Positions 17,763 through 26,678 of a stretch of DNA of 64,000 nt are shown one piece after another. The position numbers were made by a program, and so were the translations under genes. Source of the DNA: Bryobacter sp. (lineage in GTDB: Bacteria; Acidobacteriota; Terriglobia; Bryobacterales; Bryobacteraceae); the NCBI GenBank assembly GCA_022843625.1, contig JALHNH010000009.1, forward strand, positions 104,030 to 168,029. The letters are read 5' to 3'. The notes beneath the pieces were generated by a model that worked only from the letters and a program-made list of their open reading frames with translations, searched no databases and was not told the DNA's origin. Numbering within the stretch: the stretch's first letter is position 1; every line of letters starts with the position of its first letter.

Positions 17763-18635
17763 ATGTACTCGGCCTTCTTTTGCCTCGGCCTGATCGCACA
17801 GGATCTTGGACCCCTCGACGCGCCTCGCCCGATCCCCGCAGTAGATAGCCTTTGGGCTGAAGAACTGACCTGGATGGAGATGCGGGATGCAATCAAGGCT
17901 GGCAAGACAACGATCTTGATCGGTACAGGCGGCGTCGAACAAAACGGACCCTACGTCGCAGGCGGCAAACACAACTACGTTCTGCAGACGGTTCTGCCCT
18001 ACATTGCACGCTCCATCGGCAACACACTCATTGCGCCTATCGTGAAGTTTGTGCCGGAAGGCGCAATCGAGCCCAAGCCAGCAGGCCACATGCGCTATCC
18101 CGGCACGATCAGTCTTGAGGCAGCTACCTTTGAGGCGCTCCTTACCGATATCTGCCGCAGCTACAAGGCACACGGCTTTCGTGACATCATTCTGCTCGGC
18201 GATAGCGGGGGCAATCAGGCCGGAATGGAAAAGGTGGCCAAAGCACTGAACCTCAAGTGGAAAACTTCTCCCGCACGCGTGCACTACCTGAAGGATTACT
18301 ATGCAAAGGACCCCTGGAGCTATGAATTTCTCAAGGCTCAGGGCATCGTGCAGATCGACAAAACTCCGCCCAGGGGCGAGTCCTCTACGCGTCCGGCCCA
18401 TACCCGCAACGGCATTCACGACGATGTTTATTATGAGGCGCAAATTGCTGTACAGGATCCGAAGTTGATCCGTGCAGACGAGCGAATCAAGGCGGGCCTC
18501 ATGTCAATCCATGGCGTCAACCTGGCCCCGGTGGCAAAGACAATCGAGCTTGGCAAGAAGCTGGCCGAATATCGCGCCGGGATCACAAAAAGGGCGTTTG
18601 AGAATTCGCAGGCGCAACTGCGGGGCAAGCGCTAG
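17763..18635 (+). CDS. Creatininase-family protein, probably exported, with altered metal-site motif
   Basis: The 290-residue protein aligns with creatinine amidohydrolase-like proteins. The first metal motif reads GGVEQNGPYVAGGKHN (Glu59, Asn61, His70) where classic members have EQHGPHLP and an Asp, so Asn replaces the second ligand and His the third. The later GHGGN motif reads GDSGGN with Ser148. A Glu in VYYEAQ is in place of the C-terminal acidic ligand. Related proteins with EQNGP and KHN form a known subfamily of uncertain substrate. The N-terminus (MYSAFFCLGLIAQD) looks like a short signal peptide. It is in the same direction as the GDPD gene and its stop overlaps the globin gene. Confidence 0.75.
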   Translation: MYSAFFCLGLIAQDLGPLDAPRPIPAVDSLWAEELTWMEMRDAIKAGKTTILIGTGGVEQNGPYVAGGKHNYVLQTVLPYIARSIGNTLIAPIVKFVPEGAIEPKPAGHMRYPGTISLEAATFEALLTDICRSYKAHGFRDIILLGDSGGNQAGMEKVAKALNLKWKTSPARVHYLKDYYAKDPWSYEFLKAQGIVQIDKTPPRGESSTRPAHTRNGIHDDVYYEAQIAVQDPKLIRADERIKAGLMSIHGVNLAPVAKTIELGKKLAEYRAGITKRAFENSQAQLRGKR

Positions 18636-19078
18636 CTGGCCAGGCGAAGGCTGTCCTCTGCCCCGCGTTCCATCTCGCTGGCGATCACTTCCAGCACTCG
18701 CATCCAGCAGGCTTCCATCTCAAGGGTGAAGGCGTCGCCCAGCACCTTGCGGAATGTGTAAATCAACGCCGCCCAGGCGGGCTCGAACATCTCTGAGGTG
18801 ACACCGTACCGGTGATGGCGGGCCCCCAGGTCTCGCAGAGCCGGAACCAGTTCAGCCGGCTTGTCAACGCGTTCCACCACCCATACCAGCATCATCGTAA
18901 ACTTCTTCTGGTGTTGGGCCATCTCACCTGGGAAGAGCATGCGCACTCGCGGCGCAAGTTCAAAGAGGCGGCCAAAGAACATCGGTACTGCTTGATCCGC
19001 ACGCTCAGCCAGCAGCCCAAAGCTATAGCGGATCATCATCACTTCGGTCATCGTTTCGGTCATTTGTGTTGTCTCCAC
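18632..19078 (-). CDS. Single-domain globin
   Basis: The 148-residue haem protein resembles the globin domain of flavohaemoglobins without the reductase. The E-helix motif QHQKKFTMML gives a Gln at the distal site. The F-helix LGARHHRYGV supplies the proximal His followed by the conserved Tyr-Gly-Val. The MFFGRLFELAP and LFPGEM segments match helices B-D. Single-domain globins bind O2 or NO; here the role is unknown. Residues 1-13 contain several Met codons, so the start may be later. It converges on the creatininase gene with a shared CTAG. Confidence 0.85.
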   Translation of the reverse strand: METTQMTETMTEVMMIRYSFGLLAERADQAVPMFFGRLFELAPRVRMLFPGEMAQHQKKFTMMLVWVVERVDKPAELVPALRDLGARHHRYGVTSEMFEPAWAALIYTFRKVLGDAFTLEMEACWMRVLEVIASEMERGAEDSLRLAS

Positions 19079-19118
19079 TCAGACTTGCGTTAAATCTTTG
19101 TGGAATCCATCAACCGAA

Positions 19119-20126
19119 TTAAGCTTTTAGTTTCTTGCGGATCTTCTGGATGGTCACTTCCCGCTGGTTCGCGCTCCAGGTGTCTTCGATCTCTTTTTCG
19201 CTCATACCTGCAACACGCCCCAGCAGGATGTAGGCCGGGAGCGCGTGCGGCAGGTGCTTCCAGAGAGCCATTTCAGCCAGTGCAGGGATGCCGCGCTCCC
19301 GCATGTGCCGGATCAATTTCTCGTCCCGGGTCGTTGTGAGCGGAATCAGCAGGTTCATCGCATTCATGCGATCCTTCCAGGCCACGCTATTCAACATCTC
19401 GACAAACCACGTGGTCAGAACGCGGATCTCGGCTTCGGGATGCTCAATCGCGTAGAAGGCAAGCGGTGCCAGGCTCCGCAGCGATGCGGCCCTCACTTCC
19501 TGGTCTGGATCCCGGAGAGCCAACTGTAAGTCCTCGATCAGGGCCTGCGCCTTGGGGCCGTAGCCAAGAATCGCAGCAGCTATGCGACGGTCATCTGGGT
19601 CGGCACTTTCGCGTATGATCTGGCGCAGAATCGCCTGGTGGTCTTCCGCGATTGCCGGCAGTTGAAGTTGGATGGCACGCGCGCCGGCCTCATCGAGTAG
19701 TGTAAATCCCTGAGACCAATCCTCGCGAGTTTCGCCCTTGCGAGTGGCCTCGGCGGTGGCCGCAATCAGCTTTTCGTAAACGGCGGTAACATCTTCGGGC
19801 AGTTTGAGGCTTTCGTTCTTCGGCTCTTCCCGAATATCTAAATGGGGCCGGCCACGCTCTTCAACGCCAACATAAAAGATGGCTTTGCCGCCTTCGCAAC
19901 AGATGGCTTCCACGTTGGCGCGGAGGATGCCCTTGAGCCCAATCAGCAACTCTTCAAGGTCCCCCTTGGATGGAGGCAGCGGATCACCTTCCGCAATCTT
20001 GAGTTCCTTACGCAACTTCTCGGGAGTAAACGCCTTGTTGCCGTAAGTTTCAATGATCGCGATGGTAGGAACCGACTGGGCGGCCGCATGGAGGCACACA
20101 AGTGCCCCCGCTAGTAAATACTTCAC
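19119..20126 (-). CDS. Exported protein with POTRA-like N-domain and HEAT-like repeats
   Basis: The 335-residue protein has a signal peptide (MKYLLAGALVCLHAAAQS) followed by about 75 residues resembling a POTRA module: a strand (IIETYGNKAF), a helix with the TPEKLRKEL pattern, a second helix (DLEELLIGLKGI) and strands (ANVEAICCEGGKAIFYVGVEERGRP). From about residue 110 onward it is all helical, with HEAT-like units such as PDDRRIAAAILGYGPKAQALIED and DPDQEVRAASLRSL. No beta-barrel follows. The two domain types are not commonly paired, and the function is unknown. It is probably periplasmic and lies 18 bp downstream of an MFS transporter gene. Confidence 0.65.
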   Translation of the reverse strand: MKYLLAGALVCLHAAAQSVPTIAIIETYGNKAFTPEKLRKELKIAEGDPLPPSKGDLEELLIGLKGILRANVEAICCEGGKAIFYVGVEERGRPHLDIREEPKNESLKLPEDVTAVYEKLIAATAEATRKGETREDWSQGFTLLDEAGARAIQLQLPAIAEDHQAILRQIIRESADPDDRRIAAAILGYGPKAQALIEDLQLALRDPDQEVRAASLRSLAPLAFYAIEHPEAEIRVLTTWFVEMLNSVAWKDRMNAMNLLIPLTTTRDEKLIRHMRERGIPALAEMALWKHLPHALPAYILLGRVAGMSEKEIEDTWSANQREVTIQKIRKKLKA

Positions 20127-20144
20127 TGTCCCAGTGTGACGCGA

Positions 20145-21272
20145 TTAGAGCGCGAGCGTTACAAAGAACATCAGCGCGCCAGCGGCAGGCAGTAGCAGCA
20201 GAGCTTTCTTGAGGCCGGTAGCTTCGCCACCAGCGACGCCGCCGATGATCGGTGAGCTAGCCACCAGGCCCAGCCAGCCACAGGTCACAGCTGCGCCAAT
20301 CGCGGTTGCGGTGCCGGTTGGGAACTTGGCTCCTACAAGGCTGAGTGCGGTCGGAAATACAGGTGCCATCGCGACGCCAGCCAGGAAGACCATCGCCCAC
20401 GCGAGATTCGCGTCCTTGAATTGGAGCATCAGATAAGTGGTGACGGCGATCATGATCGAGGAAACCATCAGGAGGGTGGTAGCCGGGATGGGCGGGACTA
20501 CCGCAACCACAAGTCGGCCAGCAAGGAGACCGAGGGCAAATCCGAAAGAAAGGATATTGAGGGCCTTCTTCTCCGGGATGCCTTGAGCGATCAAGTGCTT
20601 GACGAGCCAGTTCCATACGCCCACTTCAGCGGCGACGTAGAGGAAGAGCAACATCGCCGGCAGAAAGAGGCCGGGGTTGGCAAGCAGTGCAGGTACGTCA
20701 GAGAACTGAAACTGCACCACGCCTGTAGGCAGCGGCATGTCGGTAGCCGAGTGCAGCGCGAGAGTAGCCACAGTAAGGGCTGCCGTGAGGTTGCAGAGGC
20801 GGAAAGAGTTGCCACCCAGCAGGTTCGCTGCGATGAACGGCGTCGCGATGCCGCCGAGGCCGAAGAAAGTATTGAAACCATTGAAAAGCGCGGTGGGGTT
20901 GTCGGTCTTGACGTCGTTTACCAGGGCATTTGCACCCGCGACGATAATGCCACCGCCTACGCCGAGAATCAGCATGTAAAGACGGATGCTGGAGAAGCCT
21001 TTGGACCGGGGCAGCAGGAACAGGGCGAGTGCGATGAGGCCGAGGCCGAGCACCATGCCGACCTTTTTGCCTTGCAAGTCAATCAGTGGGCCTTGCAGTA
21101 GTGAGCCAATTACCAGGCCGATGGCCTGAGTCATGGCGATGGTGCCATTTTGCGCCGGCGTAAGGCTAAATCTCTTGGACAAGTCAGGCAGAATACTGCC
21201 CAGCATCGCGGCGATCATTCCATAGACGAAGATGGCCATGACCGCGGCCACAATTAGCATGTTGAAATCCAT
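20145..21272 (-). CDS. Major facilitator superfamily transporter
   Basis: The 375-residue inner-membrane protein has about eleven or twelve hydrophobic segments. The loop between helices 2 and 3 carries GPLIDLQGKKVGM, the MFS signature region (G-x-x-x-D-x-x-G-x-K/R). The TM1 sequence YGMIAAMLGSILPDLSKRF and a late PTALSLVGAKFPTGTATAIG segment resemble sugar or FucP-like MFS proteins. The exact substrate is unknown. It begins 37 bp from the divergent SRPBCC-like gene and may be co-transcribed with the downstream POTRA-HEAT gene. Confidence 0.85.
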   Translation of the reverse strand: MDFNMLIVAAVMAIFVYGMIAAMLGSILPDLSKRFSLTPAQNGTIAMTQAIGLVIGSLLQGPLIDLQGKKVGMVLGLGLIALALFLLPRSKGFSSIRLYMLILGVGGGIIVAGANALVNDVKTDNPTALFNGFNTFFGLGGIATPFIAANLLGGNSFRLCNLTAALTVATLALHSATDMPLPTGVVQFQFSDVPALLANPGLFLPAMLLFLYVAAEVGVWNWLVKHLIAQGIPEKKALNILSFGFALGLLAGRLVVAVVPPIPATTLLMVSSIMIAVTTYLMLQFKDANLAWAMVFLAGVAMAPVFPTALSLVGAKFPTGTATAIGAAVTCGWLGLVASSPIIGGVAGGEATGLKKALLLLPAAGALMFFVTLAL

Positions 21273-21309
21273 AAACCAAGAAGGCTATCACAGACTCTAA
21301 CGGTTAGGA

Positions 21310-21822
21310 ATGCTCATCGATAACTTGATGCCTGTCTACGACTTGATCACCCGTCATGAACGCGTGATCGCAGCACCGCAGCGGCGGGTCTGGCAAGCCG
21401 CCCGCGCGATGACCATTCGAAAACTGCTGCGAGTCAGGGTCTTGCTCTGGATTAGGGAAATTTTTTCACGTCTGAACGGTCAGCCACTCGAGTCCTTCCC
21501 GGTGATTGCAGAAAATGAAGGCACCGAGGTGGTGATGGCAATCTGTGGCAAGTTTTGGGCCATCAGCGGGAACATTGTCGATGTGCCGGTAGAAGTGATT
21601 CCCCTTTATCAGGCGAAAGGTTATGCCAAGGCCTATTGGAACTTTCACCTGGAATCGATCGGCGTTGGCCAGACGCGTATTGTGTCTGAAACACGGGTGC
21701 AGGTCTACGGGAAGCAGGAGCTGAAACTCTTTCGCCTTTATTGGGCTCTGGTTGGGTATGGCGCGGGTTGGATCCGCAGGGAAATCCTGAAAGCGATTGA
21801 GCGGGAGTCCCTTCGACGTTAG
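21310..21822 (+). CDS. Hypothetical protein, possibly SRPBCC fold
   Basis: The 170-residue protein is not firmly recognised. The opening YDLITRHERVIAAPQRRVWQAA resembles the first strand and helix of START/SRPBCC ligand-binding domains, and IVSETRVQVYG followed by a long C-terminal helix (WALVGYGAGWIRREILKAI) fits the end of such a fold. It could bind a hydrophobic ligand. Two start codons are possible (21310, with AGGA close by, and 21328). The neighbouring cupin gene follows after 20 bases in the same direction. Confidence 0.55.
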   Translation: MLIDNLMPVYDLITRHERVIAAPQRRVWQAARAMTIRKLLRVRVLLWIREIFSRLNGQPLESFPVIAENEGTEVVMAICGKFWAISGNIVDVPVEVIPLYQAKGYAKAYWNFHLESIGVGQTRIVSETRVQVYGKQELKLFRLYWALVGYGAGWIRREILKAIERESLRR

Positions 21823-21842
21823 AGTTGAATTGGTGAAATCAA

Positions 21843-22160
21843 ATGAATTGGCAGCAGCTCCCGCTTCAGACAAGCATCGGCGAAGGTAAAGACCGGCAGG
21901 TAGAACTGCTCTTCGAAAGCGTACGTCGCAAACTGATTCAAATCACACTGCGCAACGGAGCTATTCTCGCAAAGCACTCAGCCCCGGTTCCCATCACGAT
22001 TCAGGCTGTTGCTGGCTCGGGAGCGCTATACATCGGCGAAGCACGAGAAGTGGCGGAGCTTGTACCCGGCACCCTGGTCACCATCGAGCCGGGCATCGTG
22101 CATGAGATCCAGGCGCAACCGGCAGTGTCCATCCTGCTTACAATGTTTCCCGAGGCATAA
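21843..22160 (+). CDS. Small cupin-domain protein
   Basis: The 105-residue protein has a single cupin-like beta-barrel: LRNGAILAKHSAPVPITIQAVAGSGAL and VAELVPGTLVTIEPGIVHEIQAQP match cupin motifs 1 and 2, with candidate metal-binding His residues in AKHSAP and GIVHEI and no full HxHxE set. Small cupins of this type often act in sensing or as minor enzymes. It follows the SRPBCC-like gene by 20 bases, so the two are probably co-transcribed. It converges on the lipoprotein gene with a 10-bp gap. Confidence 0.75.
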   Translation: MNWQQLPLQTSIGEGKDRQVELLFESVRRKLIQITLRNGAILAKHSAPVPITIQAVAGSGALYIGEAREVAELVPGTLVTIEPGIVHEIQAQPAVSILLTMFPEA

Positions 22161-22170
22161 CAAGGCTAGA

Positions 22171-22818
22171 TCAGAAGGCGGGGGTAAAGCCGCCATTAGG
22201 GGCAGGTTTCTCCGGACGGGCAGCCACGCCTGGCGGTATCCAGATGCAGGATTGTGCTTTACCCACCTGACAGGCTTGGTCGGGATTAGCGCGGACGGCC
22301 AGGGTAAAGGCTTCCAAGGCGGCCAGATTTGCGGCAGAAATCAAGGCTGTGTTGTAGTTGAGATCGCTTGCGCGAGTAAGAAAGAGCAGGCGCAGACTTT
22401 GCTTCCTGGCCGGTTGGGGAAAGAGCTTGAGGATCGGCTCAAGCGCACGCTCCTCTTTCCCTTCCAGATTGCGCACAGACTCCTGCCAGACAAGCCCCCT
22501 GGCCTGCACCGCATAGACGCTGCGCTCGAAGCCATACTGCGAATCGGGATTCAAAGAGATTGTAACGTTCAGACCGTTGGTCGTTTCTGTTTTGATGCTA
22601 GGTTGGCCGTAGCGCCAGGCCTCAGCAGCCGAATCGCGACGCATCGGGGTCACCAGGCTTAGACGCCAGCCAGGTTCCAGGTCTACAAAGGTCTTTGTCG
22701 ACACCAAAGAGCCGGGGGCTGTCACCGGCATCAATTTCTGCCGGTGGCACCCCCCGAATGACACTGCAATCAGGATCAGCCCGAGGCTAACCGATTTTGA
22801 GTTTGTTGAGTTTGGCAT
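22171..22818 (-). CDS. Putative lipoprotein of unknown function
   Basis: The 215-residue protein is not recognised. The N-terminus (MPNSTNSKSVSLGLILIAVSFGGCHRQ) is a lipoprotein signal peptide with a lipobox-like SFGGC, so the mature protein should be anchored through Cys24. The remainder is mixed alpha/beta without a clear family. The start at 22818 is chosen because it exposes the signal peptide; an in-frame ATG 87 bases further upstream only extends into the preceding gene. The first 32 bases overlap the end of the Gfo/Idh/MocA gene, which suggests co-expression. Confidence 0.6.
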   Translation of the reverse strand: MPNSTNSKSVSLGLILIAVSFGGCHRQKLMPVTAPGSLVSTKTFVDLEPGWRLSLVTPMRRDSAAEAWRYGQPSIKTETTNGLNVTISLNPDSQYGFERSVYAVQARGLVWQESVRNLEGKEERALEPILKLFPQPARKQSLRLLFLTRASDLNYNTALISAANLAALEAFTLAVRANPDQACQVGKAQSCIWIPPGVAARPEKPAPNGGFTPAF

Positions 22819-24112
22819 CCCAGAACACAGCCTTCTTGGCACGTACGCTCTGCGTGGCCATATGCCCCGGGATCGCAGCGATCTGTCCTGCGCGAGCAGG
22901 GGCAATCGCCTTTTCCTTGCCGAGCACTGCCATCAGGAAGTTCCTGACGTGGTCGGCAGTGGAATCAGGTTGATTGAAGTCTTTCAGGTAATTCATGCTG
23001 ACAGCGGGCTTGTCTGAGAAAGCCTTCACGTTGCGGATGAACTTCGGCTGTGGAGTGAAGTACAGGTTCTGACGATCCTTCACTTCGATGGTGCCCTTTT
23101 GGCCCATGAACTCTTCACCGTAACCCCACTGGTCGTTACCAAAGAAACACGAGTAGTTGAGGTGGAACTTGTTCGGATATTCGTAGAGTGCGCTCAAGGT
23201 ATCGGGCACTTCGCGATCATCCTTGCCGCCCCACTGATAGACACCGCCAGAAGCCATGCAGCTTGTCGGCAGTTCGGTCTTGATCAGGCCACCGACCACA
23301 AAGTTTGAAATGTCGGTCTGATGGACCAGCAGGTCGGTCGAGATGCCGCCCGAGTAATCCCAATAGTTGCGCCACTGGAAGTAGCGTTCCTTCGAGAAGG
23401 GGATGTTCTTGTGTTCGGCCGATTCGAGGAAGCGCTTCCAGTCGGCAGTCTCAGAGGAAGCATCGCCCGGGATGATGTAGCGCCATGCGGCAGGCACACC
23501 CTTGGCCGGATCGACAGTCTGATCGAAGTTGCGATACCAGAAAGCGCGAGTGTAGTGCACTTCACCGATGTAGCCGTCTTCCACCATCTTCTTGGCCTGA
23601 ATGTAAAGCTTGTTCGAACGGTTCTGCGTACCGATCTGAACCACCGTGCCCATCTTCTCGGCGAGGGCGACGATTTCGGCGCCTTCTTCGATCGTATGGC
23701 CGATCGGCTTCTCGAGGTAAATGTGCTTCTTCGCCTTCAGCGCAGCCATCGCCATCGGATGGTGCAGGTGCTCGGGCGAGCAGATGAAGACAACATCCAC
23801 ATTCGGGTCATTGATCACATCGCGGTAGTCGACAGAGGTCTTGGGTGTGTTCTTGCCATTGGTCTGGACGATGTCCTTACCCTTGGCGAGATTGCCCTTG
23901 TAGGTGTCGCAGACGTGGGTCACTTCGACGTTGTCCTTCGACAGAAGGTACATCTGGTTCATCACGTGCGCACCGCGCATGCCAGTTGCGATCCAGCCCA
24001 CCTTGAGGCGGTTGTTCTGGGCGCTAGACTGCATGACGGCAGGCCCTGCGCTCAAGGCGGCAGCAACTGCGCTCTGCTTCAACAGATCCCGGCGTGACAC
24101 ATCTTCTGACAT
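22787..24112 (-). CDS. Tat-exported Gfo/Idh/MocA-family oxidoreductase
   Basis: The 441-residue protein is a second member of this NAD(P)-dependent family. The leader MSEDVSRRDLLKQSAVAAALSAG has a clear twin-arginine motif SRRDLLK at residues 6-12, so the enzyme is expected to fold in the cytoplasm and be exported. A degenerate Rossmann motif VGWIATGMRG (38-47) and EKP at 134-136 are present. It has a WRNYWDYSGGISTDLLVHQTD region like the active-site segment of the first copy. It lies 12 bp downstream of the tig gene. Confidence 0.88.
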   Translation of the reverse strand: MSEDVSRRDLLKQSAVAAALSAGPAVMQSSAQNNRLKVGWIATGMRGAHVMNQMYLLSKDNVEVTHVCDTYKGNLAKGKDIVQTNGKNTPKTSVDYRDVINDPNVDVVFICSPEHLHHPMAMAALKAKKHIYLEKPIGHTIEEGAEIVALAEKMGTVVQIGTQNRSNKLYIQAKKMVEDGYIGEVHYTRAFWYRNFDQTVDPAKGVPAAWRYIIPGDASSETADWKRFLESAEHKNIPFSKERYFQWRNYWDYSGGISTDLLVHQTDISNFVVGGLIKTELPTSCMASGGVYQWGGKDDREVPDTLSALYEYPNKFHLNYSCFFGNDQWGYGEEFMGQKGTIEVKDRQNLYFTPQPKFIRNVKAFSDKPAVSMNYLKDFNQPDSTADHVRNFLMAVLGKEKAIAPARAGQIAAIPGHMATQSVRAKKAVFWDAKLNKLKIG

Positions 24113-24124
24113 GGAATTCTCCTC

Positions 24125-25429
24125 TTAACTCTCGGTCGGCGTCTCTTCAGACGCGGGCTTGGCGACAGGGGTTACCTTGCGCGCATGCTCAAACAGCAAT
24201 GCTATCGCTTTGTCGGTACGAATGCGATTGGCAATGCGGTCGAGGCCGCCATCCTTTTCGAGCTTCACGCGCACAGCCGCCACCGGCTCACGCTGCTGCC
24301 GCGCCTGGCGCTGCACTTCGCGATCCACTTCCTCCTGCTGCACAGCTACTGCCTCTACATCGGCAATTTTGTCGAGCAACAAAGTAGCGCGGACGTCACG
24401 AGTAGCACGATCCAGCTGGCTCTCGCGAAACTTCTTCATGTCGAAGTTGAGCGAACGCGGGTCAATTCCCTGCATCTGCAAGCTGCGGGCATAGCTTTCA
24501 AGCTGAATCTGAAGCTGGCGTTCGATGTAAGTCTCAGGCACAGGGAAAACATTGGAATCGGCAAGAGTCTCGATCAGCTTGCTCTTGGCTTCTTCCTGCG
24601 AACGGTACTGACGCTCGGCCTGAATACTGGCCTTGACTTGCTCTTTGAACTCGTCAAGGGTGCGGAAGTCGCCCATCGACTGCGCAAAGTCGTCATCCAG
24701 AGGCGGCAATTCCTTGCTGCGAATAAACTTGAGTTCGAGATCGAAGGTGATCGTCTTGCCGGAGAGTCGTTCTTGGCCGTAGTCTTCGGGGTAGGTGACC
24801 TGGATGTCTTTGGTCTCACCCGGGCTCATGCCAACAATACCGGTGCTGAATTCCGGCAAGGTTTCAGGGTCGCCCAGTTGCAGCATCATTTCGGGGTTCT
24901 TGATCGGCTCGCCTTCAAGGCCATCGGCACTCTCAAGACCTACCAGGACGTAGTCTCCATTCTCAGCGGGACGCGGGTCGATGTTGACATACTCGGCCTT
25001 GGATTCCCGCAATTGGTCCAGTCGTTCGCTAACATCCTGATCGCTCACCTGCGGGTCTTCATATTCCACTTCGAGGCCCTTGTACTCGCCAAGAGTGAAT
25101 TCCGGATGCACGTCAAACTGTGCCTTGAACACCATCGGCTGGCCCGGCTCATTCTTGAGATCGACGATACTGGGCTGGCCGATTACCTGCAGCTTTTCCT
25201 CCGCAAAACGCGCATTGAGAGCCTTCGGAATCACTTCTTCCATCACGTCTTGCTGAATCTCGTTCTGGAACTTGCTGCGGATGACGCTTAGCGGCGCCTT
25301 GCCCGGGCGAAAACCCGGCAAATGAGCTTTGGCCTGAATCCTGGCCAGTACCTTCTCGGTAGCTTCAGCCATCTCGAGTACATTTACAGTTACTTCCAGC
25401 TCGTGCCGGCAACCTTCAATCAATGCCAT
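24125..25429 (-). CDS. tig: Trigger factor, ribosome-associated chaperone
   Basis: The 434-residue protein binds nascent chains at the ribosome exit. The N-terminal domain has the ribosome-docking signature GFRPGKAP at 39-46. The FKBP-like peptidyl-prolyl isomerase domain spans about 155-245 (DGLEGEPIKNPEM through SGKTITFDLELKFI). A helical C-terminal chaperone domain follows. The length is close to the family norm. It lies downstream of metK, separated from it by a strong terminator, so tig should have its own promoter in the region 25430-25470. Confidence 0.96.
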   Translation of the reverse strand: MALIEGCRHELEVTVNVLEMAEATEKVLARIQAKAHLPGFRPGKAPLSVIRSKFQNEIQQDVMEEVIPKALNARFAEEKLQVIGQPSIVDLKNEPGQPMVFKAQFDVHPEFTLGEYKGLEVEYEDPQVSDQDVSERLDQLRESKAEYVNIDPRPAENGDYVLVGLESADGLEGEPIKNPEMMLQLGDPETLPEFSTGIVGMSPGETKDIQVTYPEDYGQERLSGKTITFDLELKFIRSKELPPLDDDFAQSMGDFRTLDEFKEQVKASIQAERQYRSQEEAKSKLIETLADSNVFPVPETYIERQLQIQLESYARSLQMQGIDPRSLNFDMKKFRESQLDRATRDVRATLLLDKIADVEAVAVQQEEVDREVQRQARQQREPVAAVRVKLEKDGGLDRIANRIRTDKAIALLFEHARKVTPVAKPASEETPTES

Positions 25430-25470
25430 AACCTTGCGCGCCTTCTCTCAATTCCAAAATTCATTCGCAT

Positions 25471-25511
25471 TCAAAACAAGAGGGCGATGCCAGCCACTGG
25501 CCGCATCGCCC
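25471..25511 (-). terminator. Intrinsic terminator of metK
   Basis: Read on the minus strand, the 9-bp stem GGGCGATGC / GCATCGCCC (25503-25511 with 25482-25490) encloses a 12-nt loop whose inner GCC..GGC can extend the stem. It is followed by a T-rich run (TCTTGTTTT, 25481 down to 25473). It starts 18 nt past the metK stop and has the classic form of a Rho-independent terminator. It is the most perfect inverted repeat seen in the window. Confidence 0.88.
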
Positions 25512-25529
25512 CCAGACTTCACTAACTGA

Positions 25530-26678
25530 CTAGGCCACGGAGGCTTTGAGTGCCTCTGCCTTGTCGGTCTTTTCCCAGCTAAACGTTGCTTCAGTACGGC
25601 CAAAGTGTCCAAACGCTGCGGTTGCGCGATAAATCGGGCGGCGCAGGTCGAGCGTCTCAATGATGCCCTTGGGGGTGAGCTTGAAGTTGGCGCGAACTGC
25701 TTCGGTGAGCTTCTCACCAGAAACCGAGCCGGTTCCAAAGGTGTCCACCAGAACCGATACGGGTTCGGCAACGCCGATGGCGTAAGCAAGCTGAACTTCG
25801 CAACGGGTGGCAAGGCCGGCGGCCACGATGTTCTTGGCGATGTAACGGGCCATGTAGCAGGCCGAACGGTCTACCTTTGTCGGGTCCTTGCCAGAGAAGG
25901 CACCGCCACCATGACGGCCCATGCCACCGTAGGTGTCCACGATGATCTTGCGGCCGGTGAGGCCGGTGTCGCCGTTGGGGCCACCGATTACAAAGCGGCC
26001 AGTGGGGTTGATGTGATATTTGGTGTTCTCGTCCACCATGTTGGCAGGCAACACAGGGTCGATGATGTGCTTCCGCACTTCTGCGCGAAGCTGTTCGGTA
26101 GATACATCATCACCATGCTGGGTGGAGATAACAACCGCATCGATACGCACAGGCTTGCCATTGTCATACTCAACGCTCACCTGGCTCTTGCCATCGGGGC
26201 GGAGGTAAGGAAGGCCTTTAGCACGGCGCACTTCGCTCAACTGGCGCACCAGTTGGTGAGACAACTGAATCGGCAGTGGCATCAGTTCGGCAGTTTCGTC
26301 GGTTGCATAACCGAACATCAGACCCTGGTCACCAGCGCCGCCGGTGTCTACGCCCATCGCGATATGGGGGCTCTGACGCTGAATCACGTTCAAAACACCA
26401 CAGGTATTGCCGTCGTAACCATAAGCGGCATCGTCAAAGCCGATGTCTTTGATCACCTGACGGGCAAGATCGGCTACTTCAACATACGTTTTGGTGGTGA
26501 TTTCACCAGCAACAATGCAAAGGCCGGTGGTAACCATGACTTCGCAAGCCACGCGCCCCATCGGATCATCTTTCAGAACGGCATCAAGTACCGCGTCGGA
26601 AATTTGATCGGCCATCTTGTCGGGGTGGCCTTCGGTCACCGATTCCGACGTAAAAATTCTCTTTATTGCCTCAGCCAC
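25530..26678 (-). CDS. metK: S-adenosylmethionine synthetase
   Basis: It makes S-adenosylmethionine from methionine and ATP. The GTG start at 26678 gives 382 residues starting [25 protein letters not shown], which fits the family length; an in-frame ATG 60 bases upstream would add an unsupported hydrophobic extension. GHPDK and GAGDQG (ATP/Mg site) and [20 protein letters not shown] are visible. The Shine-Dalgarno AGGAG is 13 nt before the GTG, longer than usual. The gene is preceded by a 175-nt leader and followed by a clear terminator. Confidence 0.96.
   Translation of the reverse strand: MAEAIKRIFTSESVTEGHPDKMADQISDAVLDAVLKDDPMGRVACEVMVTTGLCIVAGEITTKTYVEVADLARQVIKDIGFDDAAYGYDGNTCGVLNVIQRQSPHIAMGVDTGGAGDQGLMFGYATDETAELMPLPIQLSHQLVRQLSEVRRAKGLPYLRPDGKSQVSVEYDNGKPVRIDAVVISTQHGDDVSTEQLRAEVRKHIIDPVLPANMVDENTKYHINPTGRFVIGGPNGDTGLTGRKIIVDTYGGMGRHGGGAFSGKDPTKVDRSACYMARYIAKNIVAAGLATRCEVQLAYAIGVAEPVSVLVDTFGTGSVSGEKLTEAVRANFKLTPKGIIETLDLRRPIYRATAAFGHFGRTEATFSWEKTDKAEALKASVA

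Noticed and set aside
24185..25291. A 368-codon open frame on the plus strand opposite tig
   Set aside because: It lies wholly antisense to a clear trigger factor gene and has no recognisable domain; long antisense frames are expected in GC-rich genes.
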